Shown: one piece after another, positions 48,570 through 60,308 of the stretch
Layout: every line of letters starts with the position of its first letter
Numbering within the stretch: position 1 is the first letter of the stretch
DNA from: Alnus glutinosa
Lineage: Eukaryota; Streptophyta; Magnoliopsida; Fagales; Betulaceae
DNA: 64,000 bases
Assembly (NCBI RefSeq): GCF_958979055.1
Contig: NC_084888.1
Span: 37,281,804 to 37,345,803 of the forward strand
Reading direction: 5' to 3'
Translations under genes and position numbers: made by a program
The notes under the pieces: model-generated
Databases searched by the model: none
What the model was told of the DNA's origin: nothing
The model's input: only the letters and a program-made list of their open reading frames with translations

Positions 48570-51384
48570 CTAAATATCACTCGTTGAAGGGATTCCAATC
48601 CCATCATCACTAGAACTGGCGGCGGTCTCTGGTCTAATCTCTTCCAGTTGCTGGAGAACCTGCTGAACTTCTGGCCGAGCCAACGGTGACGGATCAACAC
48701 AATGCAAAGCCAGTTTTAACGTGTTCAGCAACTCATCACCGATTGTAGATGCATCCCTCATCAACTCTAAATCAAATACTTCATTTGTCCACTCCTCCTT
48801 CACGATAGAGGCAACCCACTGAGGCAAATCGTGACCATTCATCGCCTCACCTGGAGACTTCCCTGTTAGGAGCTCCAAAATGATGACGCCTAGACTGTAT
48901 ACGTCGGTTTTAGTGTTGGCTTTCTTGAGCTTGGAAAGCTCAGGTGCTCGATAGCCTAATGCTCCAGCAGTAGCAATCACATTAGAATTGGCAGCAGCTG
49001 TCATTAGCCGAGAGAGGCCAAAGTCTGCAATTTTGGCATTCGTGTGCTCATCAAGCAGGACATTGCTGGATGTGAGGTTCCCATGTATGATGTTCTCAAG
49101 GCTGTGAAGGTGGAACATGCCACGTGTCATGCCCTGCGCTATCTTCATCCTTGTTGGCCAATCAATGGGTGTGTCAGGCCCGCGAGCTGCAACAAAATGG
49201 AACAAATTATTTAGTTGGTCATTTCATTTTCAGCAGGTAAACAAAACTAGTAGACAAAACAATTTGTTGATGAGTTTAGGCACTCAACCGAGACATGGTT
49301 TGTGGGCGGGGTTGTGTATCCCGGGGTTTATCCTACAGGAATGGGTCACCAAGTGGCCTTACCCTTGCCTTAAAGGTTTCCACGTCATTAAAAAAAAAAA
49401 AAACAATTTGTTGATAGTTGCAAAGTCTAAGTACATGAAGTTACTTGGACTTCACATGTTACTCACCATGGAGAAATGCTGCAAGGCTTCCTTTAGGCAT
49501 GTAATCAAAAACTAGAAGCTTCTCTCCTTTGGGTCCCAAGTAAAAACCCCTGAGAGCCAAAAGATTTGGGTGCCGGATTTTCCCAAGCACACTAACCTCG
49601 GCTTCGAATTCCCTCTGACTTTTAGTTATCTTCTCTCTCAATCTCTTCACAGCAACTTGATTCCCATCCTCCAATGTGGCCTTATAGACAGTTCCATAAG
49701 TACTCTTCCCCATTATCTCTGCAGTTGCACATAAAAGATCATCGGCTGTAAAAACCATTGGCCCATCAAAATGGACTAGTTTCCCTCCAGCTTCTCCGCC
49801 CGCTTCGACTTCAACCCCGGCCGCCGGGACCCCCTTTTCAGCCCTTGCAGCACCGGCCCTTCCTGTGGTCTCACCATTCTTTGCTTTTGATGCAGTCCTC
49901 CTCCTTATCAAGCAGCAGATCAATATGCAACACAGAATGAGCAGAACAACGAGAAGGGCTCCTGCTGCTATGAGAATTATGTCTTTAGTACTCAGTTTGC
50001 GGTGATGGGGCTTTGATATCTCTTGAGATGGAGCCGGCCCACCTTGCGAGGGTGCTTGAGAAGGACATGGAATTGAACCACTAAACCCACATAGTTGAAT
50101 GTTCCCCACAAAAGAGCTTGCATTGAATTTCTGGGAGAGACGAGTGGGAACAGAACCAGAAAGGTTATTGTAAGAAACGTTGAAAGAATTAAGATTCTGT
50201 AGATCAGCAAGGGAAGCCGGGATTTCTCCGGTAAGATTATTCTCTGATAAATCAAGCTGTGTAAGCGTAGAAATGTGGCCTATAGTTGAGGGAATGTTAC
50301 CACTAAATTGGTTTCTCTTCAAATTTAGAACAGAAAGGTTATGTAATCTGTCAAGAGCTTCTGGGATTTGGTTATCAATGTTGTTGCTCGCCAGATTCAA
50401 AACAACAAGTGAGGATAGATTGGCTACACTAGAAGGTAAGCTTCCAGTTATGGCATTATGAGATAAATCCAGTGTTCTTAGCCTAGCGAGCCTCCCCACT
50501 TCAACGGGGATTGCTCCCCTGATCTGGTTATTACTAAGCAAAATCTCTTGGAGCTCGCTTAATGCGCCCCAGGAGTTTGGGATAAAGCCAGAGAGGTTAT
50601 TGTGTTGGAGATGAAGGAAGATAAGGGAAAGCGAGTGAGTGAGACTAACTGGGATTGAACCTGAAAATGAATTGAAGCTTAGATTGAGCCTATAAAGCTT
50701 GGTCGAGTTTGCAAGACTAGCTGGGATTATCCCAGTGAGCAAATTGTTACTAAGATCAAGGGTCTGAAGCAGAGGGCATGAACCTAATGAAGGAGGGATT
50801 GAACCTGAAAGCCGATTGTTGAATAGCTGCACCCCTCTGAGATTTGGAAGGAACCCCAGTGCCGAAGGGATTGAACCTCCAATCACATTGTCATGGAGGC
50901 TAAGCTTTCGAAGTGCTTGAAGTTGGCCAATCTTTTCGGTGATTCGGCCGCCCAATCCTCTCCATGGAAGCTGGATTACAATTACCTGTCCTTGAGCACA
51001 CTTAATTCCAGCCCAACCTCCCGAACAAGCTCCAAATCCACTATCGTTCCAGCTCCTCAAGAACCCTCTCGGGTCATCCAATTCATGCTTGAATGCTTGA
51101 AGTGCTTGATAGTCAGCTGCTGTCACAACTACACCATCCCAATCCTCGCCCGAGACGGGGTTAGTGACACAAATCAGAAGCAGAAGAAGCAAGAGAAACT
51201 GGGCCGTACAGAGGAGGAACTCTTTCAAAAACGCCAAAAAATGAAGTGAAGGAACTCCCTCTTGAAGCTTCCACTTCTCTTTCTTCTTATCTGAAATGCA
51301 AGCCCCCCTTTCCATCATAGACTCAAGAATCTGAAAAGGGTATTCGTAAAAATTGTTCAAAGGTACTAAAGTTTGGTTCGGCAT
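48570..51384 (-). CDS. IMK2: LRR receptor-like kinase, IMK2-type (LRR-III), probably atypical kinase
   Basis: Plasma-membrane receptor-like kinase similar to Arabidopsis inflorescence meristem kinases. There are two exons, 49467-51384 and 48570-49186 (minus), with a 280-bp GT-AG intron (GTGAGT donor) splitting the codon after FLH. The product is 844 residues from the first ATG; a second in-frame Met (MMERGAC) starts 24 codons later. Order: hydrophobic signal segment ([11 protein letters not shown]), LRR N-cap ([11 protein letters not shown], then SWNDSG), about eleven LRRs (LDLSNNxLTGxIP), TM segment (about [17 protein letters not shown]), juxtamembrane, kinase. The glycine-loop region ([10 protein letters not shown]), VAVK lysine and DFG are present. 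The catalytic-loop HRD is replaced by HGN (about 674-676), so catalysis is doubtful. The kinase C-lobe and APE (APEL) are intact. Confidence 0.93.
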
Positions 51385-52853
51385 AAACTCTAAGAAATAG
51401 CAAAGAATGTAGAAAGAGGAGGGAGGAGGAGAGAGGAGAGAAAGGAATCTGCTTTGTGGGTTTTTCCCTTTCCTCTCTTTATTCAGATTTTACTTTGTGT
51501 GTTTTGCTAGTCTAGAAGAAGTAGAGGCGTGTGAATAAAACAGAAACAAAATCAGTTGGTAGAAGGGTTTTGTAGCGAGTGAGAGCCAAAGGGGGGTGGG
51601 GTTCCTGTGATGATGCACGTGAAGACGAGAGAGAGAGAGGGAATCTTGTATTGGGAGAAAGGAAACGCCCGAGACAAAAATGTCAGGTGGGTGCAACAAG
51701 GTTCACAGGCTCGCCTTCTTACAAAGCCTAACGGCTAGTTTTCATTATTATTTTTATGGCCGAGGTTCATGGGTAGAATACCGGGGTCTTTTATTGCCCA
51801 GCCCGCTCCTCCCAACGGCTATCTTTTTTCAATGGGTCCCGTCCCATTGCCACATCAACCGGATCATGTAAAGAGTACCACGTTGTCCCCCACAGAGCTT
51901 AAGCCTGATGACATAGGGTTTGAACTAAAAAGAACCGATTGGGTAGCTTTTTAGGGGCATTAAGATTAGGCATACGAGGTTGGAAGTGGTGGAGTGGGCC
52001 ATCCCTTGAATGTCACCATTGGATTGCACCCTCACCATTAAATGATTAACCCAGTTTGGAAAGTATAACCAGGAGGATCTCTGACTTTGGCAGTATACAC
52101 TTGGAACCGAGAAGGGTCGTCGTCATCGTGTTAGGCTGTTAGGTGAAGCGGACATGCGAGTGGTCCAAATAGAGTTTATCGACTTGGATCCGGATCTTCG
52201 TATTATTCTGTCCAAAGAGTAAGTGCACTAGTAGCAGTTATTTTATATTGGTCCTTTTTTTTATATTTAGAAAAAAATTTATTAAAAACATCAAAAAACT
52301 TCTCACAGCAGATACTATATATTTAGATGAGGGAGTTGGGAATGAATAGTAATTTTCTATGTATACATGTCTACTATTCCTTCCCTATATATTATTTTAA
52401 TATAAAAGAAGTATAATTAATTGATATAGGAAAGAGAGAAAATGTAGGAAAGAGATAAAAAGAATAAAATAAGAGTAAAAAATAACATTTAATTGATATA
52501 GGGAAATGTAAGGGAATCTATTGCGGAATATTTTTTTATAAGAAAACAAAAAGTAGTTTTGTTCCCTAAATATAAGGAAAATGGTTGAGATTTGTTGCTC
52601 GTGCTCTAAAGACGAGAAAAATAAGGGAAATGATTGTTGGGAGATGTTTTACCGTCACCCAACCAGCATTTTTAATATAAAAAAAAAAAATGCATCAGAA
52701 AACAACTTTTGATGTGACATCAGAAGTTGCTTTTTGATAAAAAAAAAATGAAAAAAAAAAAAAGAAAGCATTTTTTTTTATGAAAAGGGGCGGGCAGGGG
52801 ACGGTACCCATCCCTGCCAATCACTGCCCGAAAAATAATAGGGAAATAGAGAA
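51385..52853. other. Promoter region of the IMK2-like gene and intergenic DNA
   Basis: 51385-51680 is CT/GA-rich and probably 5' UTR and promoter. 51700-52230 has balanced composition but no supported gene. Near 52700-52735 the palindrome TTGATGTGACATCAGAAG is flanked by AACTTTTG/AGTTGC arms, and 52785-52830 forms a GC-rich hairpin (GGGCAGGGGACGG against CCATCCCTGCC). These suggest MITE debris without clear ends. Confidence 0.45.
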
Positions 52854-53042
52854 GAGGGGTGCTACACATGCACCCCTCATCTACCCTTCATCCTCCATTT
52901 ACAATAAAAAAAAAAAAAATTAATTTTAAGCAAAAAGGGTGTCTCTGATGTGACATCAGATACACTTTTTTGCTTAAAATCAATTTTTTTAGCAAAAAAG
53001 GAGAACAAATGAGGAATGAGGGGAGAATTTTTAACATTTTCC
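52854..53042. mobile_element. MITE family B, copy 2 (reverse orientation, expanded)
   Basis: GAGGGGTGCTACACATGCACC matches the complement of the right end of the 17616 copy, and the far end reads ATTTTTAACATTTTCC against its left end. Flanks AATAGAGAA (52845-52853) and AATCGAGAA (53043-53051) agree at 8 of 9. At 189 bp it is longer than copy 1 because of an internal palindrome around TGATGTGACATCAGA. Confidence 0.72.
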
Positions 53043-53051
53043 AATCGAGAA

Positions 53052-55479
53052 TGATTTTCCTGTCCTTGCTTACATGTGAGCTGAGCTCCTTACTTTAGCA
53101 TGGTTTTCCAGCATGATGGGAAAGCCTCTCTTGCACGAGGCGGAGCTGCATGGTAGCTTGGGTTGTAACCCTCAAGCTACCAAGTTTTCTCCAAAACAAC
53201 ATATATATTTTGTAGCTTTTAAAAAATGAAAATTTTACTTTCTAAATTTTTTTAGTTTTCAGTTTTGTCTTTTCCCAAATTCTAAGTACTAGCTCCACTT
53301 TTGCTCTTACATACTCTACTTAAAAAGAAAATGATAAGAGTAAGAGAAGGAATCCCTGTCCTATCAACTTTGAAAGGCTTTGTACCAAAAATGTTTTTTC
53401 CGATTAGTTATCGATCGATCTTAGATTTAAAAGTTAAAGATAAAAGTTCAATTTTCAACACACGATCATATAGTCGATTCAAGCTTGAGCTCTGGTTGAG
53501 CTTGGACCCCTTATTTTTTGGTCTGTTTTTTTGCGAATTCTTTAATTCAGTATATGAAACTACCATTTTAAAATAATCAATACCCTATATATTTTTTTTT
53601 ATTATTATATTTCATATTAGATTTTATAGATATGATAGTTTATATATTTTCACATGATGAATATGTAGCCACATCAATTAATTTTTTAAATAACATGATT
53701 ATATACACCATTAGATGCAACAAAATAAAATCTAGACCATAACATAGTTTCTTTTAGTAACACTTGAAATAGAGATGGTCTTATTCGTAAATATATGTAT
53801 GAATCACTTGCTCTATTAAAAATATACGTGAGAATTAAGAATATATGTAAAAAACACATATTTTAATATATTTTTTAACCCAATTTTGAGAAGAACCAAA
53901 AAAACAAAAAAACAAAAAAAACTATTTTTTAACCAAGTCAAGCTTAACAAATTTGAATTACGCTTTACGGGATTTTGTTTATGAAATGGATAGGACCGTT
54001 ACATCAATGGATCACAAATGGCCGACAGGAAAGGAATCTCTTGGAGATCAAAAGAGACGTAAAATGGCACTCCCCTTATTATTGGTTTGAGTTGAGTGGA
54101 TGGTCCATTAGGTAGTAGTAATGCTGTACATCTCCCCAAAGCTGTATAGCATTACTCCCGTTAGGCATCCATCTCTTGATTGCGCTATTTGGGCTGGTTT
54201 CTTTAGTTTCTTTTGTCGGGAAGTTGTGCTTACTGCAATGAACCGCTGAGCCCATGAACCTCTGGGCCCATGCAATGAGCCATTCAGACCATACAACTTA
54301 TGGTTTATGAACCCAACTCAAACAATTAAAAGGGAATAAAAGAAACAAAGGACAAAGATCATCTTCCAAATCCCCTGAAGCTACACATAGAGAAACAAAA
54401 GGGCGCCAAAAAAAAAAAAATCAGCATCAAGGCCAAAGGAATAAGTCAAGTCACCAGTCTGAGCTCAATAAAAGAAGAGAGATGAAGAATGGCTCATGTA
54501 AAATGAAACAAAGTTTTCAAGCATATCTCCAGATTTTTGCCTCCATTTTAACTCAATACCTTTTATCCCACGATGTTGTCGTAGTAGGGTCTAATAGCCA
54601 TTGAATTTTTACACAAGCGAGAACACATAGAGAGATTGAAATCAACTACAATACCAGCCGGTCCAGCCAGCCTAAGCACCCAAAATCATCTAAAGGGTTA
54701 TCTACATCTGTAAAAGCTAGACATGGTATTAGTAATTAAACCAATAAAATGATAGGAATGTTTAAACATACACAGGTCCACCCGTCTAAGGCAAATTACA
54801 CATTGGATCTGAGACGCAGGTTCTATAATGGCAAAAAAATCTGTAAAGACAGCATACGAAGATAGGAATACATGCAGAATAAGCTTGGCTCTAGCACTTG
54901 CATCCCAGTGATGCTGCCCCAAAAACATCCATTCAAACACCAAAAATGATCACTTGGGGGCAGGAGGCCAGCGGCGCAGGGGAATGGGAAACAGTCATTC
55001 CATGCAACAACCGAGGGTAATCAAGTTTCCAATGGACACAGATCAGGGAGGAAGACTGTTCATGACACAAATCCAATGAGCAAGTCTATGGTTCCACTGA
55101 GTGATATTAGAATTGACACGCTTCAGAAACACAAACAGCCATCCTATGCACCAAATACAATAAATTGGCGCAACTGTTCAGGCATGTATGGCCAAAACAT
55201 GCCTATCACAGAATATTATTGAAACAAATTATGTTGCAACTAAGACATCCCAAGCTTTCCCAAATAGAAGATCTTGCACTACCTGAAACATCTGCCTCTT
55301 CCTAAACTGGCATAAATTCATTTTAAAGCAGGTAAAAGTTACGAGAACCTAATTTGTCCTCAATCATCTGAAATATACTCAGCTCAAATAGAGAAAAACC
55401 ATAATCTTCGGCAATACATGAAGCCTGTTTCCTAAATAAATTCATTGCAGCCCCATCAATGGGGACTCTCTTTGTATAC
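53052..55479. other. Intergenic DNA, no gene seen
   Basis: AT-rich up to about 54000, then composition becomes more even. No ORF has domain content. Parts of 54400-55480 could be transcribed 3' sequence of a minus-strand gene, but nothing in the sequence proves it. Confidence 0.4.
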
Positions 55480-55553
55480 ATCATGTGTATTAGAGTTGTG
55501 TTCCTCTTCGTAGATTAATGATATGCATTACTTACTAAAAAAAAAAAAAAAAA
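55445..55553 (+). mobile_element. Possible 5'-truncated LINE tail
   Basis: TTTGTATAC, then GTGTATTAG and a TTAATGATATGCA stretch, ending in an 18-A run, resembles the 3' end of plant L1 elements and the tail seen at 31140-31190. No target duplication was identified. Confidence 0.35.
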
Positions 55554-55761
55554 ACCCTCTAATCTCAGCAAGGTTTCAAACATCTTGAATAATAACAACT
55601 TGAAAGTATAGGCAAACATGTGCAACATTGGCAATAATTGTGCAAGAGTCAATCACCAACAACCGCTTCAAACTTGTGCATTGTTGGAGTATGTACGCAC
55701 TGAGTATATATGATCATGCCCTATATCAAGTAATCGTCACAAGACTGAGTGGTTGATATCA

Positions 55762-55949
55762 CAATTTTATTTTATTTTTGGACAAGGAACCCCATCAAGG
55801 TAGGACACCTTTGGAACCCTCTCAGGTAAACTCCTAAAACACAACCGCACCGGCAAGAACCGAGTATCAGGTAATTGAAGAGACTCGAATAGCTGATCTC
55901 ATGGTATTACACCAAACAAGCGACCATTCGAGCTAGCCCTCGCGGGCGG
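55762..55949 (-). mobile_element. tRNA-derived SINE with 13-bp target duplication
   Basis: On the minus strand the element begins GCCCGCGAGGGCTAGCTCG with an A-box (TAGCTCGAATGG). A B-box-like TATTCGAGTCTC follows about 45 bp later. It ends with CCTTGTCCAAAAATAAAAT, an A-rich tail. It is flanked by a perfect 13-bp direct repeat GTGGTTGATATCA (55749-55761 and 55950-55962). The length of 188 bp fits a plant SINE mobilised by LINE machinery. Confidence 0.8.
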
Positions 55950-56775
55950 GTGGTTGATATCATAATAACTGAATCCAAAACCTATAAGTTCAAGCTTTTG
56001 GCTTTGGGTAAGGACAAAGTTTTTCCCCAAACTGGTTTTGAGAAAATTCCTTCAACCCAATCTATTAAATTAGCATCTATCTTTAGAGCGTGTGAGGAGG
56101 GTGCATGTAATTCTTACATGCATTTTTAATATGATTAACAAATTATGTCATTCTCACATATATTTTTAGAATCACATGTTGTAAGGACAGTCAATTTAAT
56201 AGATTGGATTTAAGGAATCCAAACTAGTTGGAGAAAAACTGTCCTTTCGGTTAAGGTGGTGTCCAATTCTAAGATTTATATCAAGGCCTCACTTGGGTGT
56301 TTATCTACCCAACATGTACGACCAAGTAAATTATACTATAAAAGCTAATTCAGCATAGTACTAATTCAATCCCGACAAATCATTCATAGAAACGAACAAA
56401 ACCTTTTGTTAGGACGACATTCATGTTTCAATTTACCACCAAAAAGTTACCACTTTTTCTGTACACCAAAGCATGTCTTGGAACTTCAGACAAGGATCGA
56501 TTGGAACGTTCAATATCAATAAAAAATACCATGATGTAACACAGTACAATTGGCAAAACTGGATTCATTAAATTCCAGAAGTACAGGAACTAAGAACTAG
56601 TAAGCCATGCAAGTCTAAGAAAAAAACGTTCTTCAATTACAAACACAAAAGGTAAGTATATCAAAACCCCTATCATTTGCCTCGAATTTCCCAAGCAAAT
56701 GAACCTTCATAGTTTGTCCTACAATTACAAACACACGAAGGTAAGAATATTCAATTTCACAAATTAACCAACCTC

Positions 56776-57414
56776 TCAAACGCGCGCGGCAACTGCGGGG
56801 GCGGCGGCAGCAGCAGCGGAGGAGGCGGCGCCGCCGAGGAAGGAGAGAAACCCTGCATTCGCGGGCTCCTGGTCGTCCAGGAAGAGATCCTCTGGAACCC
56901 TAAACGCGCCGTGCGCGCAGACGATGGCGAAGCCGATCATTAGCGCCGAGATCAGGAGCGATCCGACGGTGGTGAGGAAGACCACGATGACAGTCAAGAG
57001 GGACAGGCCGAGTAGGGTTTCGCGGTCGGAGAACGTGCGGCCGAGGATGACCAGAGGCTGATCGGACGACCGGAAGAGGTAGAGGAAGGTCCACGCGGCG
57101 AGGAGGGAGAGGAGGACGATGAGGGAGATAGGGTGCGAAAGGAGCGAGAATGCGAGCACGAGGGCGAGGAACGTGAGGTAGTTCACGCGGAAGTAGCCGA
57201 GGTTCTTGCGGATCCGAGAGTATGCCTCCGTTAATGACTCGGGTCGGGTCATGGCGCTCCGGTCCACGAGTTCGTACCACGGGCGACGCTGCGAGAACCC
57301 CTGGCGGATCGAGGACGAGATCCGTGAGATGAACAAGCGAAAGGCGGGCGTGGCGATCGGGGCCTGGGAGGATTGAGACGGGTTCGAGATTGGGATTGTC
57401 GGTGCGGAGGCCAT
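56776..57414 (-). CDS. PRA1B: PRA1 family protein, PRA1.B type
   Basis: Prenylated Rab acceptor: a small ER/Golgi membrane protein thought to act in Rab delivery and vesicle traffic. It is a single exon of 212 codons and needs no intron, as usual for plant PRA1 genes. The N-terminal cytosolic part has RPWYELVDRSAM and a motif with RIRKNLGYFRVNY (about residues 66-80), both PRA1 hallmarks. Hydrophobic segments follow at about 80-110 and 130-165. The C-terminal tail is acidic (PEDLFLDDQEP) followed by an Ala-rich stretch. Codon GC is high relative to the window. The 5' flank to 57480 is GA-rich. Confidence 0.93.
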   Translation of the reverse strand: MASAPTIPISNPSQSSQAPIATPAFRLFISRISSSIRQGFSQRRPWYELVDRSAMTRPESLTEAYSRIRKNLGYFRVNYLTFLALVLAFSLLSHPISLIVLLSLLAAWTFLYLFRSSDQPLVILGRTFSDRETLLGLSLLTVIVVFLTTVGSLLISALMIGFAIVCAHGAFRVPEDLFLDDQEPANAGFLSFLGGAASSAAAAAAPAVAARV

Positions 57415-58087
57415 TGGTGGCGGCGCGTGGGGCTCGATACTTTCGCGTGAATATAGAAAGAGACGCGGAGAGAGAGGGTAGTGTTTGTGGACAGATTTTA
57501 GTTATGGTGTCGGTTGAGAGATGTAAAAAGCAAGTAACAATTTAGCGCGTCTGTATTGGAAAGTGGTGGGATGAGTTATTTTGTGGGTCGCGGAACATGG
57601 TACCACAGGTAGGTGTGAGGCTTATGCTTAAAATCGAATATTTTGCTTTTTTACTTTCAGAATATAATTAATCTTTTATTGTTTGTAAAAGAAGATCAAT
57701 AATTCAATATTAATGCTTTGATTATGGCCAATATATGTATATATATAAAATATCATATTTACTACTTACGGGTTTGGCCAAAATTCACTAGCCAGTCTAA
57801 GTATCACATCTCGAAAAGATTCTGAAAAAGCTGTTAAACTGTTTGAACCAGACTCAGTAATTACATCCAGCTTTGTAATAATCACATAACATTAAATCTT
57901 TCCTCATACTTAAAAAAATAAAGGTGTAAAGTCGGTCAGTTATAACCGATAACCTTGTTAAAGAAATTATTTGATCCGGTGATAGCGAATAACTAAGTAT
58001 TATATATATATCCTTCAACAGTTTTAACATAAAATCATGTGAGTTAGCATCCTGTTCTTTGCAATGGACATCCTGTTCTTTGTAAAT
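57415..58087. other. Intergenic DNA upstream of PRA1.B
   Basis: AT-rich beyond the promoter, no gene seen. Near 58050-58110 the phrase TTCTTTGTAAAT or a close variant occurs repeatedly, a small local direct repeat next to the helicase fragment. Confidence 0.4.
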
Positions 58088-58369
58088 CTATTGCCTTCCT
58101 CTTCTTTGTAAATCCATAAAATCCTCAAGTTTAGCATCTGCTAAAACAAATAGTCCAGGCAGCGTTTTGTAGGGCTCCTTCCCACGAGCACTGAATCTTT
58201 TTCTCCAGGAACTAACATCATCAAATGCTCTTACCTCAGCGAAATGAGCGTTTGATATAATCTCTTCATACTCGAATGCAATTGTGCACGAGTCTCTTAC
58301 GGTTAGGGGGTAAAAGTATGACCCCAAATACTGCTCAACATTTTCATACTCCTGTGGACGTTTTTCTAC
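58088..58369 (-). pseudogene. Orphan exon of a SEN1-like helicase (P-loop NTPase) gene
   Basis: On the minus strand, after a possible acceptor (TTTGTAG then GTAGAAAAACG), the frame runs about 90 codons. It encodes EQYLGSYFYPL, then EIISNAHFAEV and RGKEPYKTLPGLFVLADAK, ending LQRRGRQ-stop. These match, from memory, the N-terminal part of a large plant SEN1/UPF1-like helicase family, here with about a dozen residues missing in the middle (FDDVSSWRKRF). No helicase motif or other exon is found within several kb. It is most likely a relic, or a fragment moved by a transposon. Confidence 0.5.
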
Positions 58370-58539
58370 CTACAAACAATTAAAAAGCTAAAATGCATGA
58401 ATTAATCTATAAAAACATTTAATTGAAGCCCAAAAAGTAGGCTCAAAAGATTCAATTTTTAAAAATTTTGATTACCAGTGTGGATAACCGGGTATTAACA
58501 ACTAACTGCCGGTTATTAAATACCCGATTAACTGATTAG

Positions 58540-59341
58540 GCCATCTCCAGCAGATGCTTTACTTTAGCTAAAAAGTCAAATTTAACTATTTTTTGCCTTT
58601 TTTCTTCTCCAGCAGATTAGCTATTTTAACCATTTTTTCTTAACAGTGAACAATAAATAGCCAACAATGGCTATTCACGGTTCAACACTACAAACATTTT
58701 TTATTAATATTTTCTCAATCTCCCACTCTCCCTCTTCGTCCCTCCCGGTCCTGATGCCCAACGAAACCCTCCGCCCCTCTCGGTCAACACCACCAACCCC
58801 TTCCATCTCCTTCACCGCCGCTGCCCTTCTTTCCTCCATCCCCAACAACGTCGTCATTCTCACCCAAGACCTCGCCGATGAGCTCGTCCTCGTCGACACC
58901 AAGCCCGACAAGCTTCGGGGCGAGATGCTCGACCTCCAGCACGTTGTTGCCTTCCTCCCCCACACCAAAATCCACTCCTCCGTCAACTACACCGTCACCG
59001 TCGGATCCGATCTCTGCATCGTCACTGCCGGGGCCTGCCAGATCCTCGACTCGTCTAGGTTTTGGTTCCTCGTCGCCGATCATCTCAACGCTCGCCGATC
59101 CTCATCAGCTCAAGAAATGAGACGGATTGGAGTTTGGGAGATGGGTTGGGGGAGACCGGAGAGTAAGAGGAGAAGTGAAAAATAATAAAAAAAATAAATA
59201 AAAAGATTAAAAAACAATATTTTAAGAAAATGAAGAGTGGAATAGAGATTATTGTTGGAGTGTTTTTAAGATAGACAGTGATTAAAGTAGAGATTTATAC
59301 TTTTTGAGTAGCTATTTTAATTCTAATTATTAGAGATGGCT
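58540..59341. mobile_element. TIR element with TTA duplication carrying a captured LDH fragment
   Basis: The 802-bp element starts GGCCATCTCCAGCAG and ends with the complement of AGCCATCTCTAATAA. It is flanked by TTA on both sides (58537-58539, 59342-59344), as in PIF/Harbinger or related elements. Subterminal sequence (TAGCTATTTTAA) is shared by both ends. The centre is a GC-richer segment encoding part of lactate dehydrogenase. It has no transposase. A 3-bp duplication is weak evidence by itself, but it coincides exactly with the TIR ends. Confidence 0.7.
58852..59100 (+). pseudogene. Lactate dehydrogenase fragment
   Basis: The frame encodes ILTQDLADELVLVDTKPDK, then LRGEMLDLQH, then VGSDLCIVTAGA, the NAD-binding part of plant L-lactate dehydrogenase (pyruvate to lactate). 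After TAGACQI it jumps to LDSSRFWFLVADHL, which lies about 60 residues later in the intact enzyme. The stretch with the active-site loop arginine is therefore deleted. The Gly-rich GNVGMA motif is also missing. The sequence sits entirely inside the TIR element at 58540-59341 and cannot encode an enzyme. Confidence 0.82.
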
Positions 59342-59344
59342 TTA

Positions 59345-59666
59345 CTTATTTACTTGGATCGATTGAAAATTTTGGCCACGCCAACCATCTCGATTACTAT
59401 TAACAATTTTAGTTAATAATTGATAACCCGTAACCAGAGATCTTCATTCCAATAAAAAATGAGAAAAGCAAATATCATGTCAACCGCAATCTGGAGAGCA
59501 CCACATTAAATTTCTCTCTCCCACCATTGACAGGGCTAGTAGAACATTAATTGCCTCCCTTGTCAGATGAGCATGTTGAGCATTTAAGGACAACTGACCC
59601 TCGATATAGAGGTAAAGGCCGATTTTGTAATCTCATTCCCTCCTTCTTCTTCTTCTTCTTCTTCTC

Positions 59667-59697
<31 letters not shown>

Positions 59698-60308
59698 TTA
59701 TGGGAGAATTTTTTTATTAAGTGAAGTATAAATAATTTATATGAAAAAGTAAAAAAAAAAATTATATTGTAATGAGTTTTTTTTATTTAAATAATAATAA
59801 AAAATCATTAATGTGATATAAAAAATAAAAAATATTTAAAATGTTTTGAGATGATTTTTTTAAAAGAGGTAAAAATAAGGGAGAGAAAAAGGAGAGAGGT
59901 TATTAAACGGGCCAAAGGGCAGGGACACGGCACACGGGACACCCCTTCATCCAATTCAATGAGTAATCTTCGAACAACCACAAGCAACCCATCATGCGAC
60001 GTGCATGATCACTACCTTTTTTGTTTTTTTAATTTTAATATTTTTTTTTAAAAAAAAATTGTTTTGTATTTGTTATTTCATAAGTATTTTGGGTTTTAAA
60101 AAGAGTTTTGTAATTTGTTTTGATATGTGTATCAGCTGTGGATGCTAAATCTTAAAAATCTATTTGGTTAACTAGTTTTTATAATAATTTAAGTGTATAA
60201 AAAGTGAAAAGAACTTTGTAAAATTTTACAAAACAGGCCTATCTTTTTTACACATGATTGTATTTTACATGTTAAAAGCTTGAAGTGTTTCACATTCGTA
60301 GTAAAAAA
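59345..60308. other. Intergenic DNA, no gene seen
   Basis: AT-rich, with (TTC)n and a T-run (59641-59690). The small ORF at 59851-60051 has no recognisable domain. Confidence 0.4.

Noticed and set aside
56900..57280. 126-codon second minus-strand frame within PRA1.B
   Set aside because: Pro/Arg-rich out-of-frame shadow of a GC-rich coding exon.
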